A stretch of DNA of 64,000 nucleotides from an uncultured Lachnospiraceae bacterium (lineage in GTDB: Bacteria; Bacillota; Clostridia; Lachnospirales; Lachnospiraceae), in assembly GCA_900317555.1 (NCBI GenBank), contig ONHF01000002.1:1-64000 (forward strand). Direction: 5' to 3'. Below the pieces are notes generated by a model. That model saw only the letters and a program-made list of their open reading frames with translations. It was not told where the DNA came from and searched no databases. The translations under genes and the position numbers were made by a program. The first letter of the stretch is position 1; each line of letters starts with the position of its first letter. Shown here piece by piece: positions 1-8,073 of this stretch.

Positions 1-1
1 G

Positions 2-505
2 ATCTTCCTTTGTTCTTTCGACCCGTTCAAAAGGGGTAAGTACTGTTACGTCTTCCGCTCCACCTGTGTCGGCTGCCCGGATCTGGAACTTGGCGACGGA
101 CAGAGCAGGATCTTCCTGAATGCTGCAGGCCGCATGGACGATGTTCCTCCGGAGCTGCGCGCATTTCTCGATTACGTAGGCGGAAAACCGGCCGGCAGAT
201 CAGACGATTCCTATGTCCAGCAGATTGACAGGGCGGTCCGAAGAGCTAAGAAAAATGCTGTCTGGAGGAAACAATACATGGATTGGGAAATGGAGAAAAA
301 GGAAATCGAATGGATGGCGCTAAAGAAGGGGCGAGCTGAAGGCGAAGCAAAGGGCAAAGCTGAGGGTGAAGCAAAGGGCAAGGCTGAAGGAATCGCTGAG
401 AACACCAAAGCCCTTGCCGCTTACCTGAAATCTCTGGATGACTCTCTTACGATGGAACAGGCGATGCGCAAGGCTTCCGAAATTCTGCAATCGAAGGATG
501 TTTAA
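2..505 (+). CDS. Rpn / PD-(D/E)XK nuclease-family transposase-like protein, 5'-truncated by window edge
   Basis: The reading frame is open from base 2, so the gene begins outside the window; the first internal ATG at 134 is not the true start. The visible part carries the C-terminal signature of the Rpn (recombination-promoting nuclease) family: a segment reading IFLCSFDPFKRGKYCYVFRS, then D-L-E-L-G-D-G, F-L-N and P-E-L-R-A-F-L-D-Y-V. The tail is a charged, repetitive helix (G-E-A-K-G-K-A-E units) that is typical of these proteins. The catalytic PD-(D/E)XK core would lie upstream and cannot be checked. Known members promote RecA-independent DNA exchange; the role here is family inference. It stands alone, with purB convergent to it. 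Confidence 0.8.
   Translation: MFLCSFDPFKRGKYCYVFRSTCVGCPDLELGDGQSRIFLNAAGRMDDVPPELRAFLDYVGGKPAGRSDDSYVQQIDRAVRRAKKNAVWRKQYMDWEMEKKEIEWMALKKGRAEGEAKGKAEGEAKGKAEGIAENTKALAAYLKSLDDSLTMEQAMRKASEILQSKDV
341..388 (+). repeat. Two tandem 24-bp repeats in the Rpn C-terminus
   Basis: Two adjacent 24-base units (341-364 and 365-388) differ at only a few positions and encode the repeated GEAKGKAE octapeptide of the Rpn-like protein. In-frame units of this kind can expand or contract without breaking the frame. Confidence 0.85.
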
Positions 506-603
506 AGGATGACTGTTTCTGAAACACCGTCTCCCGGCCGCCGGCCGCAAGGACGGTGTCCTCAGACGATGTTATACCGGCACTGCCGCCCTCTTGACTG
601 GCT

Positions 604-637
604 GAAGGGGCTGCCGCACCACCGCGGCAGCCCCTTC
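604..637. terminator. 14-bp perfect hairpin between convergent Rpn and purB
   Basis: The stem at 604-617 pairs perfectly with 624-637 around a 6-base loop, between the 3' ends of the convergent Rpn-like gene and purB. Neither side has a good T-tract (the plus side continues actattgtctg), so the terminator call rests on stem strength and position and may be bidirectional. Confidence 0.6.
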
Positions 638-649
638 ACTATTGTCTGT

Positions 650-2083
650 TTATACCTTAATCTGCGCGATTACCCCCAGCTGATCCTGATTAGCGTCAAG
701 CACAGGCTGAACAACCTCCCGCAGGTAACGTTCCACCTGATGCGGCGCCGCGCCGACAAAGAGATGTGGATCAATATATTTATCGAGCTCTTCTCTGGTC
801 ATATGGAACTTCGGATCCGCGGCAATCAGGTCCAGAAGGTCATTGTCTTTTCCCTCTTCCTTGACATGCTTTCCCGCGATCATCGAAAGCTCTCTGATCT
901 CTTCATGGAATTCCTGCCGGTTGCCGCCCATTTTGACTTCATCCATCATGATGTTCTCGGTCGCCATAAACGGAAGCTCCGCCTGCAGATGCTTCTCGAT
1001 CACCTTCGGATAAACCTTGAGTCCATCGGTTACATTCAGGCAAAGATCGAGCACACCGTCAATAGCAAGAAAGCCTTCCGGTATAGACAGCCGCTTGTTT
1101 GCCGAATCATCGAGTGTTCTCTCCATCCACTGTGTGCCGGAGGTTACTTCCCCGTTAATAACATCTGCCATCACATACCGCGACAAAGAGCAGATTCTCT
1201 CACTGCGCATCGGATTTCTCTTATACGCCATCGCAGAGGAACCGATCTGGTTTTTCTCGAACGGCTCTTCGACTTCCTTAAGATGCTGCAGAAGGCGGAT
1301 GTCCGTAGCCATCTTCATTGCAGAAGCAGCAATGCCGGCCAGCGTATTCAGAACAAACGTATCTACCTTCCGGCTGTAAGTCTGTCCGGACACAGGATAG
1401 CAGGACGAAAATCCCATTTTTTCCGCGATCATCGGGTCCAGCCTGTCAACTTTCTCCAGATCACCGTCAAAAAGTTCAACGAAAGACGCCTGCGTGCCGG
1501 TTGTTCCCTTGGAGCCGAGAAGCTTCAGCTGCGAGATGGTATGCTCCGTCTCTTCCAGATCCATCATGAATTCGTTGATCCAGAGCGTCGCTCTCTTTCC
1601 GACTGTCGTCGGCTGCGCCGGCTGGAAATGCGTAAAACCGAGCGTGGGCTGATCCTTGTATTCATCCGCAAATTTCGCGAGTGTCGCGATGACATTAATC
1701 AGTTTCCTGCGGACCAGCTGCAGAGCCTCCCGCATAATAATAATGTCCGTATTATCTCCGACGTAGCAGGATGTAGCCCCCAGATGAATGATCCCCGCTG
1801 CCTTCGGGCACTGCTGTCCGTAGGCGTATACATGGCTCATGACATCGTGCCGCACCAGCTTTTCTCTTTCCTGCGCCACCTCGTAATTGATATCATCCGC
1901 GTGCGCCTTCATCTCGTCAATCTGTTCCTGCGTGATAGGAAGCCCCAGCTCCTTCTCCGTTTCCGCCAGCGCGATCCAGAGCTTCCTCCATGTTTTGAAT
2001 TTCTTGTCAGGCGAAAAGATATACTGCATCTCTCTGCTCGCGTACCTTGTGGAAAGCGGACTTACATATCTGTCATATCCCAT
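650..2083 (-). CDS. purB: Adenylosuccinate lyase (PurB)
   Basis: This 477-residue protein catalyses fumarate elimination from SAICAR and from adenylosuccinate in purine and AMP synthesis. It shows the fumarase/aspartase-superfamily signature GSSAMAYKRNPMRSE (SS-x-M-x-x-K-x-N) and the upstream T-x-x-S-C-Y-V-G-D-N region of the clostridial PurB type. The start at 2083 (MGYDRYVSPLSTRY) is chosen over an in-frame codon 11 residues upstream because AGGAGG lies just upstream of it. The gene follows the DUF5717/DUF5716/TPR genes on the same strand with a gap of about 46 bases, so it may be their last cistron. The length is normal for the family. Confidence 0.95.
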   Translation of the reverse strand: MGYDRYVSPLSTRYASREMQYIFSPDKKFKTWRKLWIALAETEKELGLPITQEQIDEMKAHADDINYEVAQEREKLVRHDVMSHVYAYGQQCPKAAGIIHLGATSCYVGDNTDIIIMREALQLVRRKLINVIATLAKFADEYKDQPTLGFTHFQPAQPTTVGKRATLWINEFMMDLEETEHTISQLKLLGSKGTTGTQASFVELFDGDLEKVDRLDPMIAEKMGFSSCYPVSGQTYSRKVDTFVLNTLAGIAASAMKMATDIRLLQHLKEVEEPFEKNQIGSSAMAYKRNPMRSERICSLSRYVMADVINGEVTSGTQWMERTLDDSANKRLSIPEGFLAIDGVLDLCLNVTDGLKVYPKVIEKHLQAELPFMATENIMMDEVKMGGNRQEFHEEIRELSMIAGKHVKEEGKDNDLLDLIAADPKFHMTREELDKYIDPHLFVGAAPHQVERYLREVVQPVLDANQDQLGVIAQIKV

Positions 2084-2129
2084 TTTTGAACCTCCTGCGT
2101 ATGCGCTTATTTCCATGCCGGCGCTGCCA

Positions 2130-2969
2130 TTATAACGAGGGCGCCTTTGTTTTGCGGTAATCGTCCTTCAATTCCTGCAGAATCTCATGCAGTGAAGTTT
2201 CATAGCTGGTTTCCTGCCCCATCTCACGGTATCGTTTCATCCGCGCGATCCGCAGTTTCATGGCGCTTTTTTCGTACTCTTCATGCGCCGCGCGCACCCG
2301 CCTCTCCAGCTCCATGGAAGCATTATAACTTTCCGGATGCTCGGATACAAACGAAACATATTCGGCATCAGATAAACTGAAGCGGACGGCCGCCAGATAT
2401 TGCAGATAGACTTCCGGATCCTGCAGAAGATCATATGCTTTGCCAAAACATTCCGCGGCGCTGCGAAACCGGAACAGACCTGTATAAATGCCTCCCATCC
2501 GGCAATACACCTGTCTGCGCATACTGCGCTCCGGCGCGGGCAGCGCTTCCAGCAGCGCCTCATACTGTTCGAGTGCCTGATATACCTGCCCGTTCCCGCG
2601 AAGATATTCCGCCCGTTTTAAAATCCGCTCAAACGGCTCCATACCCTGACCGGAGGCTACAATCTGTTTTGTCCGGATCTGCTTGTCCTGGGAAACATAC
2701 CCCGCGTATCCAAGGATCGCCGAAACAAACTCCGTAAGTGCGCGCTGCCTGCCCAGCATCGGGCGGAGAACTGCCGCAAGGTCCGGCAGCCCGCATTCAT
2801 TAGAGATCCAGTCCACGAGAGCCGGATCCATGACCGAGGTATCCAGAAACTGGGCACTCTGTACCAGGGAGTAACACAGTTCCTCGATCGAATAAATATT
2901 CCGTTCGATCTTTTCCAGCCGATACGGCGTTTTTGCGACCTTTCCGGTCGCGATAAAAACTCTGCTCAT
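2130..2969 (-). CDS. Uncharacterised TPR-like protein, third gene of the DUF5717/DUF5716 cluster
   Basis: I do not recognise a function. The protein (279 residues from MSRVFIATGKVAKTPY; a start four codons upstream is possible) begins with a conserved segment of the form Y-R-L-E-K-I-E-x-N-I-Y-S-I-E-E-L-C-Y, then has helical repeats resembling TPRs (YQALEQYEALLEALPAPE, then CRMGGIYTGLFRFRSAAECF) and a charged helical tail. No signal peptide or membrane segment is visible. It starts about 20 bases after the Hsp70-like gene and is surely cotranscribed with it. Proteins of this kind accompany DUF5716/DUF5717 genes in Lachnospiraceae, as far as I can recall. A scaffold or co-chaperone role is conjecture. 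Confidence 0.75.
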   Translation of the reverse strand: MSRVFIATGKVAKTPYRLEKIERNIYSIEELCYSLVQSAQFLDTSVMDPALVDWISNECGLPDLAAVLRPMLGRQRALTEFVSAILGYAGYVSQDKQIRTKQIVASGQGMEPFERILKRAEYLRGNGQVYQALEQYEALLEALPAPERSMRRQVYCRMGGIYTGLFRFRSAAECFGKAYDLLQDPEVYLQYLAAVRFSLSDAEYVSFVSEHPESYNASMELERRVRAAHEEYEKSAMKLRIARMKRYREMGQETSYETSLHEILQELKDDYRKTKAPSL

Positions 2970-2987
2970 ACAACATCCCATCTGCGC

Positions 2988-4286
2988 TTACTGCGGTCGG
3001 ATTGTAATCATCTGCTCAAAGCGCAGACCGCTGGACGGAAAAATTTCCCCAAAACCGAGATCCTCAATCTGCACTTTCATCTGTTCCTTTGAAGTCATTG
3101 TAAAATGAAGGCGGATTCTGGCCGTTCTGCCTTCTCTCATCGGCATGCCTTCGAGCCGGATCAGATAGTCCTGCGCCTTTCCGCCGGTTAAAGGCTGCAA
3201 GGTCAGATGCAGCTCGGCGCTGTCTTCGATGACAAGGTCGCAGATTTTATCCACTTCATACCAGTTAACGCCTGCCTCGACAAGAGTATACAGACCGGGC
3301 TCACCTCTTTTTCCGGCCTGAATGCAGATGTTGGCAGAAAGCTTCGCGTTATCCAGAAAAAAATATTCTTTGCACTGCGGCGGCGGGCTCAGTTTGAAAA
3401 GTCCTCCGAGAACCGCTCCTTTACTGCACAAACCGCTTCCTTTGAACGCGCGGCGGCTGTTCGCGCAAAGATATGCCGCCGAACGGCGGAGCATCCAGTC
3501 GCCCTCAAATCCACTGCCGCACAGATAAGTGGACGCGAATTTGCGCTCTTTCGTCTGTTCCTGCAGCAGGCGGCAGAACTCTTCATCCTTTTCCTCCCCG
3601 GTCCGTCCGTACAGTCCCGGAACCGTAAGGTCCATCGTATACGAAGCAACGACAGGCGTTGTGTGCGGATTAAAGGAAAGCAGATGCATATCCATCTGCC
3701 CGCCGGCTTTATAATTGACAAGAAGACTTCCGGGTTCGCGGATTTCCTTCGGCTGCATCAGCATAAAATTGTAAAAAGAAGCTGCATGATCTTCATAAAA
3801 CACTGCACAATCAAGATCGAGCCGCTTTTTGACCTTCTCCAGAGCCTCAATCAGCCCGGCGTCCATCCGGGCGCTCGTGAACATGAGCGCAGCCGGCTTT
3901 CCGTCCGGCACAGCTTGGGAAAGTCTTGCCAATACCCTGCTGATGTAGAGAGCAAGCAGCGCTTCCGGCTCATAAGACGCAGCACCCGCCGTCACGCTCT
4001 GCCCGGACCGTACCAGAGAAAGAAGCTTCGGAATATAAGTTCCGTCCGCTTCCACGGCCTTCTGTGCCGCTTCCATTCCCGCGTAAAAGACATTGGCATC
4101 CGGCGCTTTATAAAGCACTGCCGGGATGTCATAATTCCTGGAACCTGCGGCAGCAGGCAGCGTCTCCGGTTCTTTCTCCGCGGGAAAATTCAGGCCGTTC
4201 CCCGGAAGCCATGAAACCTGACAGAAATCATCTCCGAGGTCAAAGCCTGCTATGTATTGTCTGACGTTTTGCTTTTCAAACAGCAT
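2988..4286 (-). CDS. Hsp70/actin-like ATPase-fold protein, DUF5716-like
   Basis: The 432-residue protein starts MLFEKQNVRQYIAGFDLGDD, chosen because GGAAGGA lies 8 bases upstream; the start overlaps the end of the upstream DUF5717-like gene by 11 bases, which indicates translational coupling. The opening I-A-G-F-D-L-G-D-D resembles the phosphate-1 loop of Hsp70/actin folds, and the later LLVNYKAGGQMDMHLLSF resembles phosphate 2. A C-terminal beta-rich region with hydrophobic strands is compatible with a substrate-binding domain. No transmembrane helix is seen. I assign it to the DUF5716 family from memory; no function is established. Its neighbours suggest a three-protein complex. Confidence 0.75.
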   Translation of the reverse strand: MLFEKQNVRQYIAGFDLGDDFCQVSWLPGNGLNFPAEKEPETLPAAAGSRNYDIPAVLYKAPDANVFYAGMEAAQKAVEADGTYIPKLLSLVRSGQSVTAGAASYEPEALLALYISRVLARLSQAVPDGKPAALMFTSARMDAGLIEALEKVKKRLDLDCAVFYEDHAASFYNFMLMQPKEIREPGSLLVNYKAGGQMDMHLLSFNPHTTPVVASYTMDLTVPGLYGRTGEEKDEEFCRLLQEQTKERKFASTYLCGSGFEGDWMLRRSAAYLCANSRRAFKGSGLCSKGAVLGGLFKLSPPPQCKEYFFLDNAKLSANICIQAGKRGEPGLYTLVEAGVNWYEVDKICDLVIEDSAELHLTLQPLTGGKAQDYLIRLEGMPMREGRTARIRLHFTMTSKEQMKVQIEDLGFGEIFPSSGLRFEQMITIRPQ

Positions 4287-7200
4287 CCGTGTCGTCCTTC
4301 CCGAATAGCCTGTCCACGATGAACGCCCTGTCCGCATACCGCTCGATTCCCGCAATCGCTTCCTCGTCACGGCCTACCGCGGCCAGCATGGAAATCCGGT
4401 TGATTCTCCCGAACCGGTCATCCGTTTCCTCCGGAATCCGCGCGTCCTGCCCCACTGTACCGCTTTCCACAACATTCTTTTCCGCCGCATCATCAGTCAC
4501 ATAATAGTGCATCTGTTCACCGAAAAACAGCAGAAATCCCGTCACATACACGCCGCGGTACATTTCTTTCATTTCCCTTTCCTCGTACTGCTGACGGATT
4601 CCGTTTTTCTCGAGCGCGAAGTGGTACATGATATGCGCGTCTTTATGATATTCTCTCGTTCTGTATTCGACGAGCGTTTCATCCGAATAAGCCTGCAGTG
4701 CCGGCAGAACATCAATGAACTGCCGGAAAAACGGAAAAACAAGCCCTTCGCTGACAAGATCCCCGAGGAACAGGGAAGTCACTTCGCGCTCGGGGGCCGA
4801 AATCCTTCCGGAACGCCCGGCCATGTCTTTAAGCCATGCAATCCGGCAGATATCAACGAGCGGAACGCCGCCTCGCCCGTACTGCATAATCAGATCAAAC
4901 GAGGAGCGCTTCATCGGCAGACCGTTTATGAAATAATGGTGCGCGCTCTGCGCAAGTACGTCCGCCATAAGCGAAGGGTCTGCGCCGCCTTTGCAGTAAT
5001 CTTCGATCACGGTTTCCCGCTCCGGAATCAGCTCGCCGGTATAGAGCATCTGAATCAGCATCCTTCTGCAGACCGGGTAGTCCGGGGCACCAAAGCCAAG
5101 CGCAGCTTTCCGGATTTCCTCCAGTTCTATCGTCAGCCCGTCAAAACAGTTCTCCATGTACAGCAGAAGCTTCTCGTTGTACTTGCCCTTCCGGAATGTT
5201 TCATAGACGGTTTCCGCGAACACAGCATCATCTGAAAGCTCCCCGGTATCCAGCAGGCCGCTGCAGACACGCACCAACGTGCTGCCGTCGACATGAAACG
5301 TTCCGTATTCACGGATCCAGGAAAGCGCCGTTTCATTCAGCCCCCGGATCGCCATGCAGCGGATCATGGAGGCACGTTCTTCGGAATTCATACCCGACGG
5401 ATTCATTGCTTTCAGGAAATTATCCATCGACCGGATATCATCAGCCGCACTGTAATAGCGAAGGAGAAGGTCTCTGATTCTTCCTCTGCAGCCCGGTGTA
5501 ACAGCTTCAGACTCTGCGAGGTTCCGGAAACTTTCGCAGTTTTCCTTTGTGATCACAGAACCCTCATCGGAATTTTCCGCAAGATACAGGTTGAAACCGA
5601 TATTGTCTATGTTATATAAGGCCAGCGTCTTCGCAAAATTCCTGTAATCCATCATGCGGACAAGACTATCCCGCGGCGCCGCGAAACGTTCGCCGGCGCT
5701 GTTTTCCAGAAACAGCTGACAGTCATCCCCATAGACCGGTATATACGCGCTTCCGTTCCGGAAAGGATAGTACTGCTCATTCACAAGAGCCCCGCTGATC
5801 AGAACGGCTCTCTGAATATCCTGCCTGTCTGATCTGACCATACAGGTAAATACCGCCTGCACCGCGGCAGCGGCAGTTTCCGGTGTCATGGCAGTACTGC
5901 TCTTGAAAAACCAGTTGTAAAGGTACGCGAGGTCCCTGCTCATCTCATGCGCGAGCAGATGTTCCTGCGTATAGGTTCTGATCTGTTCCTGATACTGCTG
6001 CAGCTGTGTTTCAAATTCTCCGCGGTGTTCCAGAACATAGCGGTAGAGAACCGCGCTGCTCCTGTACGGCAGGGCAGTCTGATAGGCAAAATACATGACC
6101 ACAATTTTCGGAATTTCACCGTCATAGTCTTCCGGCATGGCCATCATATAGTATTCAAACAGTCTCGTGATCATCAGCTGCGCGTTCACGCCCCGCTGAT
6201 ACCACACAAAGTATTTCCGGTCCGTCATGTTGCCGCGGATCAGAATGCTGCAAATGCTCTCCAGAATCTCCGGCTTTCTCTCTGCAAGGTCCGATTCCCG
6301 GAAAGCCGCGGAAAGAACACGCAAGAGCGTTGGATGAAAGTTTTTCGCGTGTCCCGCCATATAGGTCAGCTGCGAAACAACCGCGTCTGTCAGCAGATGA
6401 TTTCTTGCGGCAAAGGCAAGCGTCTGCAGGATAAAGTCGTCCAGTCCGGTCATGATGGAAGGCGCGAGGCGGATCACGCGGTAAGCTTCAATATAAAGAA
6501 GCGGACTTCTGCAGCCGCGCCGGAACTGATCCGTAAGCACAGCCCAGTACTCGGATGTGCGGTGCGAGGCAAGATCCGTGGAAAACAGATAAAGCCATGT
6601 AATCCAGAAACTGTCCGGATTCCCATGATGCATATCCTCCAGCGCACGCAGGGCGTCTTCTGTAACCTGCTCTGTCTCCTGCGCGGTAACATCTGCGGCG
6701 CCGACACAAAGCAGTGTCAGATACATCCTGTACGCATAGACGACATCGTCTTCGAGATCAAACTGCGCGGTCGGAAACGAAGGCAGCTTTTCTTCTTCGG
6801 AAAGCCCCGACAGGCGGCGGTTCAGAAGCTGCAGATCCCACAGGGCTTCTTTGGGTTTGTTCTGCGTCAGAAGAAAGTGAATTCTGTAAAGTGCTGTCAG
6901 AGGATCGCCGCGGCCAAGCTCCGACAGCTTCGTAATCTCGGCTCCCATTGCGGTAAGAAAAGCTTCCCCGCGAAGCTGCCCCATGCGCATCTTCAAAAAT
7001 ATCTGCATCATGCGGACGGTATGCTCATGCACTTCTTTCCGGTGAAGCGCGCGCAGCGCCGTATCCACACAGTAGAGTACTTCGACAGGAACTACAGTTT
7101 CCGCATAAGGCGAGCGAAGCCTGATCTCCGCGAGATTCAGTCCCTGATGGAGCTCACCAGGATTGACCGCCACTGCCATCGTACAGACGCCCGCATGAAA

Positions 7201-7923
7201 ATCCGCTTCCCGTAATGACCTGCGGTCCGCCTGCAGAAATCCTCCTGTAACGGAAATTTCCAGTGCCGTATATCCCCAGCCGCTTCTTCTGATCTCCAGC
7301 TTCTGCACAATTCTTTTCTCTGTGATCCCTGGTATTTCGACGGTCAGCTTTTGCGGGGTTACTTCATAAGCCGGGGGCTCTTTTCTTCCGGACGCGCAAA
7401 GAAACTCTTCGACGTTCTGGCCGCTGCCTTTTTCGACCGACAGACCGCGGTAAAGCCTTCGTTCTTTATCTTCATGGCTGCCGATCAGAGTCCGGAATCC
7501 CGTGCTGTAAAAAACATTCTCTGCCTCTTGCCAGTCGGTTCTTGCGAGATTCGTGAAATGGACCAGATTGTGAATGGCGCCAAGTGACGTCTGCACCGGA
7601 CTGTTCATAATTTTTACATGAAAAGGAAGACGGTACTCACCGTGGCTGGAGATGATCCGGAAATATCCCTCGACGGTATCTCCTGCCGTAAACGGCTTTG
7701 CGCTGAACCGGTAACCGATGATTTCTCTGGGGCCTGAAAAAGCGGGCGTGAGGCAGCTCATCGAAGACAAAGAAGAGGAAACAAAGCCGTTTACGTTTTC
7801 ATTCTGCGGCCCCTCGATCATAAAAGTTCCTTCCCTGATTTCTCCGGGTTCCAGCGTAAGGCTGAGCGCCTCCGTATTAAACGACAGCTTCTGCTGCGGG
7901 GCATGAAACTTCTCTCTGCCCAT
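4276..7923 (-). CDS. Large uncharacterised DUF5717-like protein (about 1215 aa)
   Basis: I know no function for this family. The N-terminal part (roughly residues 1-300) is beta-rich, with Ig-like features (L-E-P-G-E-I-R-E-G-T-F and pairs of similar domains). The rest is almost entirely helical, with many tyrosine- and leucine-rich helices that resemble TPR/HEAT solenoids. No signal peptide or membrane segment is evident, so it is probably cytoplasmic. The start at 7923 (MGREKFHAPQQ) has AAGGA upstream; alternatives at 7950 and 8016 exist, and the one at 8016 lies upstream of the predicted transcription start. It is the first gene of a run with the Hsp70-like and TPR-like genes. It resembles clostridial DUF5717 from memory. 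Confidence 0.75.
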   Translation of the reverse strand: MGREKFHAPQQKLSFNTEALSLTLEPGEIREGTFMIEGPQNENVNGFVSSSLSSMSCLTPAFSGPREIIGYRFSAKPFTAGDTVEGYFRIISSHGEYRLPFHVKIMNSPVQTSLGAIHNLVHFTNLARTDWQEAENVFYSTGFRTLIGSHEDKERRLYRGLSVEKGSGQNVEEFLCASGRKEPPAYEVTPQKLTVEIPGITEKRIVQKLEIRRSGWGYTALEISVTGGFLQADRRSLREADFHAGVCTMAVAVNPGELHQGLNLAEIRLRSPYAETVVPVEVLYCVDTALRALHRKEVHEHTVRMMQIFLKMRMGQLRGEAFLTAMGAEITKLSELGRGDPLTALYRIHFLLTQNKPKEALWDLQLLNRRLSGLSEEEKLPSFPTAQFDLEDDVVYAYRMYLTLLCVGAADVTAQETEQVTEDALRALEDMHHGNPDSFWITWLYLFSTDLASHRTSEYWAVLTDQFRRGCRSPLLYIEAYRVIRLAPSIMTGLDDFILQTLAFAARNHLLTDAVVSQLTYMAGHAKNFHPTLLRVLSAAFRESDLAERKPEILESICSILIRGNMTDRKYFVWYQRGVNAQLMITRLFEYYMMAMPEDYDGEIPKIVVMYFAYQTALPYRSSAVLYRYVLEHRGEFETQLQQYQEQIRTYTQEHLLAHEMSRDLAYLYNWFFKSSTAMTPETAAAAVQAVFTCMVRSDRQDIQRAVLISGALVNEQYYPFRNGSAYIPVYGDDCQLFLENSAGERFAAPRDSLVRMMDYRNFAKTLALYNIDNIGFNLYLAENSDEGSVITKENCESFRNLAESEAVTPGCRGRIRDLLLRYYSAADDIRSMDNFLKAMNPSGMNSEERASMIRCMAIRGLNETALSWIREYGTFHVDGSTLVRVCSGLLDTGELSDDAVFAETVYETFRKGKYNEKLLLYMENCFDGLTIELEEIRKAALGFGAPDYPVCRRMLIQMLYTGELIPERETVIEDYCKGGADPSLMADVLAQSAHHYFINGLPMKRSSFDLIMQYGRGGVPLVDICRIAWLKDMAGRSGRISAPEREVTSLFLGDLVSEGLVFPFFRQFIDVLPALQAYSDETLVEYRTREYHKDAHIMYHFALEKNGIRQQYEEREMKEMYRGVYVTGFLLFFGEQMHYYVTDDAAEKNVVESGTVGQDARIPEETDDRFGRINRISMLAAVGRDEEAIAGIERYADRAFIVDRLFGKDDTDAV

Positions 7924-8004
7924 CTTTTTCTGTTCCTTGAAAGAAAGCATACAAAAATCCCTCATCCGGCAGGAGACACTGCTCCTTTTTACCATCTGAG
8001 GGAT

Positions 8005-8033
8005 ATTGTAACACATCTGTATCCGGTTTTCAC
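8005..8033 (-). promoter_or_regulatory. Predicted sigma-A promoter of the DUF5717 operon
   Basis: On the minus strand an extended -10 TG-T-TACAAT (hexamer at 8005-8010) has GTGAAA 17 bases upstream (8028-8033). It lies between the htpG stop and the DUF5717-like start, so the large-protein operon probably does not rely only on read-through from htpG. Confidence 0.55.
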
Positions 8034-8073
8034 AGCGCCGGGTACCCTGTGCGGTGCTCTTTGACTGTTCCGG

